64,000 bases of DNA from Myroides phaeus (GCF_009799805.1 NZ_CP047050.1:1626001-1690000), one strand, 5' to 3'. Positions 16,890-25,265 are shown, counted from the stretch's first letter. Numbers and translations are program-made. Notes: a model not told the origin generated them from the letters alone.

Positions 16890-16965
16890 AGGCACTTTAA
16901 TTATAAGAGATATCAGTGATGATATTGTGAAAATTTTAGTTAGTATCGGTTTTTTTATAATTGTC

Positions 16966-17001
16966 AAAAAAGGTAAAGTCAGATTGATTTTATCTTTTTT
17001 T
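16966..17001 (+). terminator. Weak terminator after the siderophore-interacting protein gene
   Basis: A 12-bp A/T-rich stem (16966-16977 with 16989-17000, one G-T pair) runs straight into T residues. Confidence 0.5.
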
Positions 17002-17023
17002 GTTTAAAATGAATTGATTGTGG

Positions 17024-17052
17024 TTGATTATTGAATAAAGTATTTATATTTG
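17024..17052 (+). promoter_or_regulatory. Promoter of the lysC leader
   Basis: The -7 box TATATTTG (17045-17052) is preceded by TTG at 17024-17026 with an 18-bp spacer. Transcription should start near 17058, about 170 bases before the lysC start codon. Confidence 0.6.
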
Positions 17053-17072
17053 TGAGAGATAAAAAAGAGAAA

Positions 17073-17129
17073 ATGTTTATATCAGTTATAAAGAAGGGAA
17101 AGAAACAGTACTTACGTAAAAAATCGTGA
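17073..17129 (+). CDS. Lysine-rich leader peptide of the lysC-lysA operon (putative)
   Basis: This 18-codon frame encodes MFISVIKKGKKQYLRKKS: six Lys and one Arg in 18 residues. It begins about 15 bases after the predicted transcription start, in an A-rich context typical of Bacteroidota start regions. The first four Lys codons lie in or beside a segment (GGGAAAG, 17096-17102) that can pair with CTTTCCT (17134-17140). The stop codon lies five bases before that second segment. It is followed by a strong terminator and then lysC (aspartokinase) and lysA (last step of lysine synthesis). This is what a ribosome-stalling leader peptide for lysine should look like. Translation of the frame is inferred, not shown. 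Confidence 0.55.
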   Translation: MFISVIKKGKKQYLRKKS

Positions 17130-17198
17130 GCAGCTTTCCTATGGTATAAATTTTGAGATATACGAAGGGGCTTGTCATCACGACAAGCCCCTTTTTTT
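17096..17198 (+). promoter_or_regulatory. Putative transcription attenuator before lysC
   Basis: Three alternative pairings can be drawn. 1:2 is GGGAAAG (17096-17102) with CTTTCCT (17134-17140). 2:3 is TTCCT and GTATA (17136-17140, 17144-17148) with TATAC and AGGGG (17159-17163, 17166-17170), including two G-U pairs. 3:4 is the terminator stem (17167-17176 with 17182-17191). Pairings 1:2 and 2:3 exclude each other, and so do 2:3 and 3:4. A ribosome stalled on the Lys codons would cover segment 1 and free segment 2 to form the antiterminator. Confidence 0.5.
17167..17198 (+). terminator. Terminator hairpin directly upstream of lysC
   Basis: A perfect 10-bp GC-rich stem, GGGGCTTGTC with GACAAGCCCC, has a five-base loop and is followed by seven T. 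It ends 31 bases before the lysC ATG and lies downstream of the lysC promoter, so it must be regulatory or leaky. Confidence 0.85.
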
Positions 17199-17228
17199 AT
17201 TCGTTTAGTCATTAACAAATTAATTTTT

Positions 17229-18548
17229 ATGAAAGTTTTAAAATTTGGAGGGACTTCAGTCGGAAGTCCAGAGAGAATGGAGCAGTTGTTGCCAATTATC
17301 AAATCCCAGGCGAGTGATAAGCACTTAGTTGTTTTATCTGCTGTTTCTGGTACTACAAACGCATTAGTTAATATTTCAGAACTATATGCTAAGGGGGATA
17401 AAGAAGGGGCTAAGGAGTCTATTGATAAATTATTTGCTACATATAAAACTTTCATAAAGCAATTATTTAAAACAGAAGACGGATTACAAGCTGGTGAAGA
17501 AGTAATTAATCACCACTTTAGTTTGTTAGAAGGTTTTAGTAATGATTTGTTTACTTCAATGGAAGAGCGAATTGTACTGGCTCAAGGAGAGCTTTTATCA
17601 ACTACTTTATTTCATTTTTATTTAAAAGAAAAAGGGATTAGTTCTGTTTTGTTAGCTGCATTAGATTTTATGCGTATTGACGAAGAACAAGAGCCTAATT
17701 TAGAATATATTAAAAGTCAGCTTGAAGCAGAGCTTGGTAAATATCCAAAAGAAACATTGTTTATCACACAAGGATATATTTGTCGCAATGCTTTTGGTGA
17801 AATAGATAACTTAAGACGTGGAGGTTCTGATTATACAGCGTCTTTAATTGGTGCTGTGTTACAGGTTGAAGAAATTCAAATATGGACAGATATTGATGGT
17901 TTTCACAATAATGATCTTCGCTTTGTACCGAATACTAAACCGATTGCAGAACTTAGTTTTGAAGAGGCTGCAGAGTTAGCTTATTTTGGAGCAAAGATTC
18001 TACATCCTCAGAGCGTATTTCCAGCACAACGTTTTAATGTTCCTGTGCGATTATTAGACACGATGGACTTAAAAGCACCGGGTACCTTAATTTCTGGTAA
18101 TTCACAAAATGATGATCAAATTGTAGCTATTGCTGCAAAAGATGGTATTACCGCTATTCGAATTAACTCATCACGTATGCTATTGGCTTATGGTTTTTTA
18201 AGACGTGTATTTGAGGTTTTTGAGCGATATAAAACACCTATCGATATGATTACAACGTCTGAAGTTGCAGTATCTTTAACTATAGATCAAACGCAGTATT
18301 TAGATGAAATCATCACTGAGTTAAATTATTTTGGAAGTGTTGAGGTGGATAGTGATTTAGCGATTATTTGTATAGTAGGGGATTTTAGAAATAATAAGTT
18401 AGGACACGCTACGATTGTTTCTGAAGCTGTAAAACATATTCCAATTCGTATGATTTCGTATGGTGGAAGTGAGCATAATATATCACTACTTGTACCAGCT
18501 AAACATAAATTAGAAGCATTGAGATCACTACATAATAGATTGTTTTAA
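17229..18548 (+). CDS. lysC: Aspartate kinase
   Basis: This 439-residue enzyme phosphorylates aspartate, the first step towards lysine, threonine and methionine. The N-terminal signature is KFGGTSVGSPERM (residues 4-16). RRGGSDYTASLIGAVL and IWTDIDGFHNNDLRF mark the kinase domain. The C-terminal third carries two ACT regulatory domains, beginning near ITAIRINSSRML and near LAIICIVGDF. The start at 17229 gives the correct N-terminus; the longer open frame begins inside the terminator stem. It is followed after 16 bases by lysA. The protein is monofunctional, with no homoserine dehydrogenase domain. Lysine control at the transcript level is suggested by the leader upstream. Confidence 0.96.
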   Translation: MKVLKFGGTSVGSPERMEQLLPIIKSQASDKHLVVLSAVSGTTNALVNISELYAKGDKEGAKESIDKLFATYKTFIKQLFKTEDGLQAGEEVINHHFSLLEGFSNDLFTSMEERIVLAQGELLSTTLFHFYLKEKGISSVLLAALDFMRIDEEQEPNLEYIKSQLEAELGKYPKETLFITQGYICRNAFGEIDNLRRGGSDYTASLIGAVLQVEEIQIWTDIDGFHNNDLRFVPNTKPIAELSFEEAAELAYFGAKILHPQSVFPAQRFNVPVRLLDTMDLKAPGTLISGNSQNDDQIVAIAAKDGITAIRINSSRMLLAYGFLRRVFEVFERYKTPIDMITTSEVAVSLTIDQTQYLDEIITELNYFGSVEVDSDLAIICIVGDFRNNKLGHATIVSEAVKHIPIRMISYGGSEHNISLLVPAKHKLEALRSLHNRLF

Positions 18549-18564
18549 TAGGAAAGAATAGGCT

Positions 18565-19731
18565 ATGACAAAAGAAATTATCAGTAAGTTGGCAGATGAA
18601 AATACGCCATTGTATTACTACAACTTACCTTTGTTAAGAGAGACAATATCGGTTGCTAAAAATGCGGCTGATAGATATGGATATCACATTCATTATGCTA
18701 TTAAAGCAAACAATAATCCGCGTGTACTTCAAGAAATAAGTAAGTTTGGACTTGGTGCAGATTGTGTAAGTGGCTATGAAATTGAGCGAGCAATAGACAA
18801 TGGGTTTAAAGCAGAAGAAGTTGTTTTTGCAGGAGTTGGTAAAACAGACAGAGAAATTTTAACAGGATTACAAAACGGTATTTTGTCTTTTAATGTAGAG
18901 TCGGTTGAAGAACTACGCGTTATTGGAGATTTGGCGAAAGAACATCAATTAGTTGGAAGAATTGCTTTGCGTATCAACCCCAATGTAGATGCCAAAACGC
19001 ACCATTATATTACTACGGGATTAGACGAGAATAAGTTTGGAATAATGATGCATCAACTACAGACTTGTGTTGATATAATTTCAGAGAATAGTTTTTTAGA
19101 GCTTGTAGGTCTTCACTTTCACGTTGGGTCACAAATAACAGACTTAAATGTTTATAAGCGACTATGTATAAAAGTAAACGAGTGGAATACGTGGTTTTAT
19201 GAAAGAGGATATCATATTCCTATTCTAAATTTAGGAGGGGGATTAGGGATTAACTATGCTGAACCTGATGAAGAAGCTATTGTAAATTTCTCTAATTTCT
19301 TTTACTTGTTTCACGAGTTTTTAGATTTGAGAGAAAATCAACAAGTGCACTTTGAATTGGGGAGATCACTTGTAGCCAATTGCGGCACATTGGTTAGTCG
19401 TGTATTATATATAAAAGAGGGAATAAAAAAGAATTTCGCCATTTTAGATGCAGGTATGACGGAATTGTTGAGACCAGCGTTATATCAAGCATATCATAAA
19501 GTAGAATTATTGTCTGATAAATTTATTGAACAAGAAGAAGATAAAGCAGTTACAAAGTACGATGTAGTTGGTCCTATTTGTGAGAGTAGTGATTGTTTTG
19601 GCAAAGATGTTTTGTTGCCAAAATTGCAGCGTGGAGACTTAATCGGTATTAGATCAGCAGGTGCATATGGAGAAGTAATGTCATCAAGATATAATTTGAG
19701 ACAAGAGTTGAGTTATTTTTTCAAAGAATAG
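18565..19731 (+). CDS. lysA: Diaminopimelate decarboxylase
   Basis: This 388-residue PLP enzyme turns meso-diaminopimelate into lysine. The PLP lysine is in HYAIKANNNP (Lys47). HFHVGSQI, LGGGLGINY (phosphate-binding glycine loop) and the substrate-specific CESSD motif near residue 336 are all present. It is the second gene of the lysC operon, 16 bases after lysC. Pairing the first and last enzymes of the lysine route in one transcript makes lysine the likely signal for the leader. Confidence 0.96.
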   Translation: MTKEIISKLADENTPLYYYNLPLLRETISVAKNAADRYGYHIHYAIKANNNPRVLQEISKFGLGADCVSGYEIERAIDNGFKAEEVVFAGVGKTDREILTGLQNGILSFNVESVEELRVIGDLAKEHQLVGRIALRINPNVDAKTHHYITTGLDENKFGIMMHQLQTCVDIISENSFLELVGLHFHVGSQITDLNVYKRLCIKVNEWNTWFYERGYHIPILNLGGGLGINYAEPDEEAIVNFSNFFYLFHEFLDLRENQQVHFELGRSLVANCGTLVSRVLYIKEGIKKNFAILDAGMTELLRPALYQAYHKVELLSDKFIEQEEDKAVTKYDVVGPICESSDCFGKDVLLPKLQRGDLIGIRSAGAYGEVMSSRYNLRQELSYFFKE

Positions 19732-19764
19732 TGTTTAAATAGTTTTAGTTTTGGAATAGTTTGT

Positions 19765-19772
19765 TAAATTTG
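19765..19772 (+). promoter_or_regulatory. Promoter-like -7 box before the 81-residue protein
   Basis: TAAATTTG fits TAnnTTTG, 40 bases before the ATG at 19813. It suggests this gene can be transcribed apart from lysA. Confidence 0.4.
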
Positions 19773-19812
19773 ATTTCTATCAAGAAGAATTAATAAATTA
19801 AAATAAACAAGG

Positions 19813-20058
19813 ATGAAATTAGGAGACATTGATGTAGCTGGTGAAATAATTGACTTAAACTTTCAATTATTAAGAACACAAATTTTATTAGAAGAAGTAT
19901 TGAAACACAATGCTGAGACTATGAAATTACCTTCACCAGAAGCGATGAATGAGATTAATGAATTTGCATTGAAATCGATTCAAAAGAAATTTCCAAATAT
20001 GAACATTGGAAAAAGAGAAGATGAAGCAAAAGGAGCAGAAGGAGCTCAAGCTGAATAA
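19813..20058 (+). CDS. Hypothetical protein, 81 residues
   Basis: I do not recognise the family. The protein is soluble and mainly helical in character, with a Leu/Ile-rich helix DLNFQLLRTQILLEEVLKHN (about residues 14-33) and an acidic, Ala/Gly/Glu-rich tail. Codon use and A+T content match the neighbours. It lies 81 bases after lysA with its own promoter-like box and ends at a strong terminator, so it is probably expressed. A small adaptor or oligomerisation role is possible, but nothing in the sequence shows it. Confidence 0.7.
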   Translation: MKLGDIDVAGEIIDLNFQLLRTQILLEEVLKHNAETMKLPSPEAMNEINEFALKSIQKKFPNMNIGKREDEAKGAEGAQAE

Positions 20059-20061
20059 AAA

Positions 20062-20097
20062 AAAACGCCAAGTATTACTTGGCGTTTTCTTTTTTAG
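20062..20097. terminator. Terminator after the 81-residue protein and the lipoprotein gene
   Basis: The stem AAAACGCCAAGTA/TACTTGGCGTTTT is flanked by A and T runs, usable from both strands. Confidence 0.85.
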
Positions 20098-20118
20098 GAT
20101 ATTTCCTTTATTAATGTG

Positions 20119-20595
20119 TTAGCTACAGAATTCTGCTGACCAATCTTCGTGTCCTCTGTTTTGGTAACATTGGTAACTTTCTTGAATAGATAATACTTTG
20201 AAGTTTCCATCAATAGTTTCAACTTCCATAGTAACTTTTATAGCTTTAATAGAATCGTCCATACGACCATCTTCCACTAATGTAAGTAAAGTTACGTTTT
20301 CTTTATCTGTATTAGCTTTTGTAATTACATAAGAATATTTTCCTTCTGCTCCAGTATCTTCTGGTTGGTATTCTTGCATAACAGCTTCAATAGTTTCCGC
20401 TTTATTCTCAGCTAATGCATTATTAAGATTATCAATTTTTTCTTGTTCGATAACTCTAAATTCCTTGCTTTCTGTTGCAACTGTTTCTTGTGTTTCTGTT
20501 TGTTCTACAGTAACATTTTCAGTTTCGTTCTTTTTACCACAGCTGTACAGTGAAAAAGCAAAAAGTAAACCTACTACTACAATCGATTTTTTCAT
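20119..20595 (-). CDS. Hypothetical lipoprotein
   Basis: This 158-residue protein has a type II signal peptide: a hydrophobic stretch at residues 4-17 and the lipobox LYSC with Cys19. The mature region starts with a Glu/Thr-rich linker (about residues 22-44), then a small alpha/beta region with a QEYQPEDTGAEGKYSYVI segment. It ends in Cys-Ser, with a second Cys in SYQCYQNRG that could pair with it. No family was recognised. A -7 box TAATTTTG lies at 20631-20624. It is probably anchored in the inner leaflet of the outer membrane or exposed at the surface. Confidence 0.8.
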   Translation of the reverse strand: MKKSIVVVGLLFAFSLYSCGKKNETENVTVEQTETQETVATESKEFRVIEQEKIDNLNNALAENKAETIEAVMQEYQPEDTGAEGKYSYVITKANTDKENVTLLTLVEDGRMDDSIKAIKVTMEVETIDGNFKVLSIQESYQCYQNRGHEDWSAEFCS

Positions 20596-20731
20596 AACTT
20601 CTAAATTTATTTGAATTTTATTTCAAAATTAGACAATTATAACTGAATTTGAAAGTAATAGTAGGTTTATAAGTTGTTGTAATATAGTTTTTTAGCGTAT
20701 AAGTTGTTTGGGTACTTAAACTATATTGATG

Positions 20732-21967
20732 TTATATTCCCATTTCAAACTGCATTCTAAAATACCAGTTGTTCTTTACGGGATTATTAATGATATCTAA
20801 GCGTTCATAAGTAAATTCTGCTTGAATTTTAAATGCGTGTTCCCATAAATACTTAGTAGCCCCTAAAGTAAACTGCGTTGTATTAGGAAGATTTAATTGT
20901 TCATATAACTGTTTCTTCATTGTTTGTGTAGAAACACGTCCAATTAACTCGTAGTTACTTGGAAACAAATAACTCAATTGATAATCTAAACCATGTCCTG
21001 CAAATACGTAAGCGTAGTCTTTACTTAAATCACCTGGTGTTTCATAAGAAATAGCATCGTCAAGAGAACGGCTCATATATGATACCATTCCTGCCCAACC
21101 ATTATACTTAAATATACCATCAGCAAAAACAGAGTTAAACGATTTGTCTTGTAATAGTTTATTACCTAATTGTCCTTGTGAAGCTTGCGCATTATTATTG
21201 TGAGAGAATGTACCAGCAAGCATTAATTTAGGTTTTACTTCACGAGCAAGGTCTCCTTCAAAGAAAGCCCCACCTTTAGCAAACTTACCAAAAGGATAAA
21301 GTTCAACACGACCCGTTAAAGCGTAACTATCACTTTCTTTACCTGTCCAGTTTCTCCCATGTCCAGTTGAAATAGCTGTTTTAAGGATATAACCGAAGTC
21401 GTCTTTTTTCTCGTTTAAGTAATAAGCTTGTACACCAAAGTCTCTATCTAAGTTAAATTTAGCATTATTGATAGAGCGGTCTGTTAATTGTAAAGCACCA
21501 GAAGAGTTGGTACGTTGTCTGTTACCAGGAAGTTTAGTTTGTCCAAAAATGAAGTTCCAGTGTTCATTAGGACGATAAGTCATTGCAGCATCACGAATGA
21601 TTTTTGGTGGATCTCCGTTCTCTGATTTCCCCACATCTCCAGGCGCAAAAGAAAGTTGCACAACATATAAGAATTTAGGGTTACCTACATAACCATCAAA
21701 ACGCAAACGCAGTCGTCTAATTTCACCTGCAAACGTTGCTTTTTCATCTTGATTGCTATAAGCTGTAATTCTATTCTGCATCCTAAAACGCAGATTTAAT
21801 TTAAAAATACTATCAGGAGAAGTCATACCAATCCCTTTACCATAACTGTAATAAGGTAATTGTTCAAGTTTAATATCATTAGGCCTGGCTTCGTGTTCTG
21901 TTGTTTTATCTTGGGCTGAAACCAGTAAAGGAAACCCAAGTAATAGCGCTAGTAAAAGCTTTTTCAT
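20732..21967 (-). CDS. OprO/OprP-like porin
   Basis: This 411-residue outer-membrane barrel has a signal peptide (residues 1-18, ending VSA before QDK). The mature part has many short amphipathic strands: FRMQNRITAYS, RRLRLRFDGYVGNPKFLYVVQLSF, FIFGQTKLPGNRQR, and the end WYFRMQFEMGI. These match the phosphate-selective porin O and P family. The ligand need not be phosphate; no phosphate-uptake genes are near. A -7 box TATTTTTG lies at 21994-21987. The gene is monocistronic. Confidence 0.85.
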   Translation of the reverse strand: MKKLLLALLLGFPLLVSAQDKTTEHEARPNDIKLEQLPYYSYGKGIGMTSPDSIFKLNLRFRMQNRITAYSNQDEKATFAGEIRRLRLRFDGYVGNPKFLYVVQLSFAPGDVGKSENGDPPKIIRDAAMTYRPNEHWNFIFGQTKLPGNRQRTNSSGALQLTDRSINNAKFNLDRDFGVQAYYLNEKKDDFGYILKTAISTGHGRNWTGKESDSYALTGRVELYPFGKFAKGGAFFEGDLAREVKPKLMLAGTFSHNNNAQASQGQLGNKLLQDKSFNSVFADGIFKYNGWAGMVSYMSRSLDDAISYETPGDLSKDYAYVFAGHGLDYQLSYLFPSNYELIGRVSTQTMKKQLYEQLNLPNTTQFTLGATKYLWEHAFKIQAEFTYERLDIINNPVKNNWYFRMQFEMGI

Positions 21968-22083
21968 AGAGTATTGTATTATAATGCAAAAATAGCATTA
22001 GTTTTGCACATAGTTAAGTTTTAATTTTTAATTCAAGGTAAACTTAATGTTATCAAATAGTTAATAAATAACAACAATAATAT

Positions 22084-22917
22084 ATGGTATATATTGCCTA
22101 TCACTTTAATGTAGACCCTAAAGAAGTAGGAACAGAAATTCTAATTGCTGAGTTAGGAGAAAAGGCGTTCGAAAGCTTTGAAGAGACAGCAACAGGAGTA
22201 AGTGCTTATGTTCAAAAAAGCTTGTGGACTCCAGATATTTTAGAGGATATTTTTATTCTTCAATCAGATCAATTTACAATTACTTATCGCAAAGAAGAGA
22301 TTGCACAAGTAAATTGGAATGAGGAATGGGAAAAGAATTTTGACCCGATTGATGTAGATGGTGTTTGTTATGTACGTGCACCTTTTCACGCAAAAACAGA
22401 AGCGGAGTTTGATATTGTAATCGAACCTAAAATGAGTTTTGGAACGGGACATCACGAAACTACATTTATGATGATTCGCCAAATCTTAACAAATGATATG
22501 CAAGGAAAACGCGTATTAGATATGGGATGTGGTACTGCAATTTTAGCAATTTTAGCGTCAATGCGTGGAGCAACACAAGTAGATGCAATTGACATTGACA
22601 ATTGGTGTTATATCAATTCAATGGAGAATGCGCAACGCAATAATTGTGAGAATATCAATGTATTTGAAGGAGATGCTTCAATCTTAAAAGGAGAGCCTGT
22701 TTACGATGTTATTTTAGCTAATATCAATCGTAATATCTTATTAAATGATATGGATAAATACATTGCTTGTCTAACAGAAGGAGGGGCAATTTACTTTAGT
22801 GGATTCTATACTGAAGATGTTTCTGCTATTCAAAAATGTGCAGAAGGATTAGGTTTGTCATTTGAAAAACAATTAGAAAAAAATAATTGGGTATCTTTGA
22901 AATTCGTTAAAGCATAG
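22084..22917 (+). CDS. prmA: Ribosomal protein L11 methyltransferase
   Basis: This 277-residue enzyme methylates ribosomal protein L11. The substrate-recognition part is at the N-terminus. The SAM-binding part contains MSFGTGHHETTFMMI, then motif I LDMGCGTAILAILA (about residues 148-161), VDAIDIDNWCYINSMENAQRN and ILANINRNIL. All PrmA hallmarks are present. clpS follows 27 bases downstream in the same direction and both are closed by the terminator at 23247. Confidence 0.95.
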   Translation: MVYIAYHFNVDPKEVGTEILIAELGEKAFESFEETATGVSAYVQKSLWTPDILEDIFILQSDQFTITYRKEEIAQVNWNEEWEKNFDPIDVDGVCYVRAPFHAKTEAEFDIVIEPKMSFGTGHHETTFMMIRQILTNDMQGKRVLDMGCGTAILAILASMRGATQVDAIDIDNWCYINSMENAQRNNCENINVFEGDASILKGEPVYDVILANINRNILLNDMDKYIACLTEGGAIYFSGFYTEDVSAIQKCAEGLGLSFEKQLEKNNWVSLKFVKA

Positions 22918-22944
22918 TTTTTTAGAATATTAAAAGAGTTAAAA

Positions 22945-23220
22945 ATGAGTACACAAGAACAAGTTCAAGAGAAGGTTGATATTTCAGAATTGTTGAATAA
23001 CAATACTGAGATTGTGCTGTATAATGATGATGTTAATACATTTGATCATGTGATAGAAACGCTTGTAAAAGTTTGTAAACATACATCTGAACAAGCGGAA
23101 CAATGTGCTATTTTAGTTCATTATAAAGGAAAATGTACAGTGAAAACAGGAGAGTTTAAAAAGCTTCAAGCACAATGTTTGCAACTTTTAGATGCAGGAT
23201 TAAGTGCTGAGTTAGTATAA
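22945..23220 (+). CDS. clpS: ATP-dependent Clp protease adaptor ClpS
   Basis: This 91-residue adaptor brings N-degron substrates to ClpAP-type proteases. Family motifs are IVLYNDDVNTFDHVIETLVKV (with the acidic NDD and Thr/Phe of the binding pocket), EQCAILVHYKGKCTVKTGE, and the end LDAGLSAELV. The flexible N-terminal tail of about 18 residues, which enters the ClpA channel in known members, is present. It forms an operon with prmA. Confidence 0.95.
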   Translation: MSTQEQVQEKVDISELLNNNTEIVLYNDDVNTFDHVIETLVKVCKHTSEQAEQCAILVHYKGKCTVKTGEFKKLQAQCLQLLDAGLSAELV

Positions 23221-23246
23221 ATAGGAATGTTTCTCAAATAAAATAA

Positions 23247-23283
23247 AACGGGTGGTTAATACAATTAACCACCCGTTTTTTGT
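23247..23283 (+). terminator. Terminator of prmA-clpS
   Basis: A perfect 14-bp stem (23247-23260 with 23264-23277) has a three-base loop and a T run. Confidence 0.9.
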
Positions 23284-23392
23284 TTTAAATGGATTGTCAA
23301 AAGTTTAAAATACAAGGTCTTTTGTAAAAGGGGATAGCCGCTATTTTATTGATTTGATTATTGAAAGGACTTTATTTACTTGTAATAATTAA

Positions 23393-23400
23393 TATCTTTG
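23393..23400 (+). promoter_or_regulatory. Promoter -7 box of the 253-residue lipoprotein gene
   Basis: TATCTTTG fits TAnnTTTG, 13 bases before the ATG at 23414. Confidence 0.55.
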
Positions 23401-23413
23401 AAAAAAAACAAAA

Positions 23414-24175
23414 ATGAAGAAGATTTATTTAATGTTCATTGGTATAGGGTTATTTTTTCAATCATGTGTAATGAAAGAAGAAATGAATGTAAATTCAAAC
23501 GAAGAGTTTGAGTTTAATTATAGTATAAACTTCTCAGAGTTATTACAATCTGCAGGTGAGTTAAAATCAGTAACAAAAGGGGCTGATGGGTTTGTAGGTA
23601 TGATTAATGGAAAGGAGTTATCATTAGAGGAGTTATTAGATTTATCGTTGATAAATGAAAAGAATCCAGAAGTAAAGAAAGACAGTATTATGAAAGTAGA
23701 TGCTGATTTTTTTGAGACAACTAAGAAGATACGATTGAAAGCTACCTTGAATGATAGCATTGGTGATATAACATTTAAGTTTAAAGCTAAAGGAGTTGAG
23801 GAACTTAATAAAACAATCAGTAGTTTACAAAAGATAGAAGAGAAAACAGCTGCATTGAATAGTTCTAAGCAGAATAATCAAATGGGAAGTAGTCCAATGT
23901 TTTTAGATGATGCGGTATTTAGTTTTAAGAAAAATACGTTTGAACGCAAAGTAAATTTAAAAACTAAGAAAGAAGAAGAACCAAAAGAAGCAGGAGGAAT
24001 GGAAGGGTTCTTTACTTATAAGATTATAGTAAATTTTGATAAGCCAATTAAGAAAGTGTCTTATGAAGATGCTGAAATTAGTAGCGATGGTAAGTCATTT
24101 ACCAAAACCTTTTCGCTTACAGAGTTGATGGAGAATCCTGCTTTATTAGAGTATAAAGTGGAATTAAAGAAATAA
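23414..24175 (+). CDS. Hypothetical lipoprotein
   Basis: This 253-residue protein has a lipoprotein signal peptide (hydrophobic residues 4-15, lipobox FQSC, Cys18). The mature part is rich in Lys and Glu. Around residues 90-120 it reads TTKKIRLKATLNDSIGDITFKFKAKG, and the C-terminal half (about 195-253) has beta-strand-like segments, KIIVNFDKPIKKVSY followed by FTKTFSLTELMENP. I know no named family for it. It is single, with its own -7 box and terminator. Confidence 0.8.
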   Translation: MKKIYLMFIGIGLFFQSCVMKEEMNVNSNEEFEFNYSINFSELLQSAGELKSVTKGADGFVGMINGKELSLEELLDLSLINEKNPEVKKDSIMKVDADFFETTKKIRLKATLNDSIGDITFKFKAKGVEELNKTISSLQKIEEKTAALNSSKQNNQMGSSPMFLDDAVFSFKKNTFERKVNLKTKKEEEPKEAGGMEGFFTYKIIVNFDKPIKKVSYEDAEISSDGKSFTKTFSLTELMENPALLEYKVELKK

Positions 24176-24207
24176 AAAAAGCCCGATTATTTAATCGGGC
24201 TTTTTTA
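24174..24207. terminator. Bidirectional terminator between two convergent genes
   Basis: Stem GCCCGATTA (24181-24189) and TAATCGGGC (24192-24200), with A and T runs on either side. It serves the lipoprotein gene and the SRPBCC gene. Confidence 0.9.
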
Positions 24208-24600
24208 TTATAATTTATTCATATTTCCAGCTAAAGCTTCAATGAATTTACCGATAGGTCCTTTTACCATCATCGCCATCATTGGGTTGAAGCTTCCTTC
24301 AAACTGAAGTTGAATTTCAGTATTATTAGCATCAACTTCTGTGATATTTCCTGTAAGTGTGAAAGGAAGTTTATCACTTGCAGCTCCTAAAACTATTTTA
24401 GAATGAGGTGTTTGCTCTTTCTTTTTAAGTTTAATTTCCGGCATTCCTTTTAATGCGAATATGAAAGAATCATCTCCTGTTACTTCAAATTTTGCAATTG
24501 AGTCAGGCATTAATTTTTCAAAGTTTTTCACGTCGTTTAAGGCGTTGAAAATATATTCAGCAGATTGAGGAACTGTAACTTTAGTGCTTTCTAAGTTCAT
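24208..24600 (-). CDS. SRPBCC (START-like) domain protein
   Basis: This 130-residue single-domain protein belongs to the helix-grip superfamily that binds hydrophobic ligands. The opening KVTVPQSAEYIFNALNDVKNFEKLMPDSI is typical of the CoxG/polyketide-cyclase-like branch, and the C-terminal long helix GPIGKFIEALAGNMNKL closes the cavity. The ligand and function are unknown. It lies 23 bases after pyrE and is probably co-transcribed with it, an arrangement without an obvious metabolic reason. Confidence 0.8.
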   Translation of the reverse strand: MNLESTKVTVPQSAEYIFNALNDVKNFEKLMPDSIAKFEVTGDDSFIFALKGMPEIKLKKKEQTPHSKIVLGAASDKLPFTLTGNITEVDANNTEIQLQFEGSFNPMMAMMVKGPIGKFIEALAGNMNKL

Positions 24601-24623
24601 AGAGATTAGTTTTTAGTCAATTA

Positions 24624-25265
24624 TTATTGATTCCATTCTGATGGATTCTTTCTCCACTCTTGAAGAGTATCTAAGTCAGTATCAGAGATGTATTTTTGAT
24701 TCACTGCATTTTCTAATAAAGAAGAATAATTGCTCAATGTAGTTAATTCAATTCCTGCATTTTTGAAATTATCTTCAGCTACTTGGAATTCGTAAGTAAA
24801 GATAGCGGCCATACCTAAGATATTAGCTCCGTTTTCTTTAAGAGCTTCCACTGCTTGTAAGCTACTTTTTCCAGTACTGATTAAGTCTTCAATTACGATA
24901 ACGCTTTTTCCAGGTTCAAGTTGTCCTTCAATCTGGTTTTGTCTACCGTGTTTTTTAGGCTCAGGTCTTACATAAACAAAAGGTAAGTCAAGTGCTTCCG
25001 CAACTAATAAACCAATTCCAATAGCTCCTGTAGCAACACCAGCGATAACATCTGGTTTCCCATATTTGCTGATAATGTTGTTAGCAAACTCTTGTTTTAA
25101 GAATTTACGAATCTCTGGAAATGATAGAGTAATACGGTTGTCGCAATAAATTGGTGATTTCCATCCAGAAGCCCAAGTAAAAGGATTTTTAGGATTTAAT
25201 TTAATTGCGTTAATTTGCAGAAGTAATTCGGCCGTCTTGTGTGCTGTTTCTTTATTAAAAATCAT
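24624..25265 (-). CDS. pyrE: Orotate phosphoribosyltransferase
   Basis: This 213-residue enzyme joins orotate to PRPP in pyrimidine synthesis. Motifs are NPFTWASGWKSPIYCDNR (substrate-binding N-terminal part), GVATGAIGIG, YVRPEPKKHGRQNQIEG (catalytic Lys/His loop) and the PRPP motif VIVIEDLISTGKSS. I start it at 25265 (MIFNKETA). The -7 box TACATTTG at 25277-25270 overlaps the longer frame and would place the transcription start at the ATG itself. The start codon lies only seven bases from that of the divergent Nudix gene. Confidence 0.94.
   Translation of the reverse strand: MIFNKETAHKTAELLLQINAIKLNPKNPFTWASGWKSPIYCDNRITLSFPEIRKFLKQEFANNIISKYGKPDVIAGVATGAIGIGLLVAEALDLPFVYVRPEPKKHGRQNQIEGQLEPGKSVIVIEDLISTGKSSLQAVEALKENGANILGMAAIFTYEFQVAEDNFKNAGIELTTLSNYSSLLENAVNQKYISDTDLDTLQEWRKNPSEWNQ

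Noticed and set aside
16910-16925. ATATCA-GTGA-TGATAT as another Fnr-type site
   Set aside because: The half-sites are in the reverse order (ATCA then TGAT), and it lies just after the end of a gene with no promoter at the expected distance.
17045-17228. Lysine riboswitch (L-box) before lysC
   Set aside because: The leader is only about 170 bases, and a lysine-rich ORF fills its first third. I could not find the five-helix layout or conserved core of the L-box.
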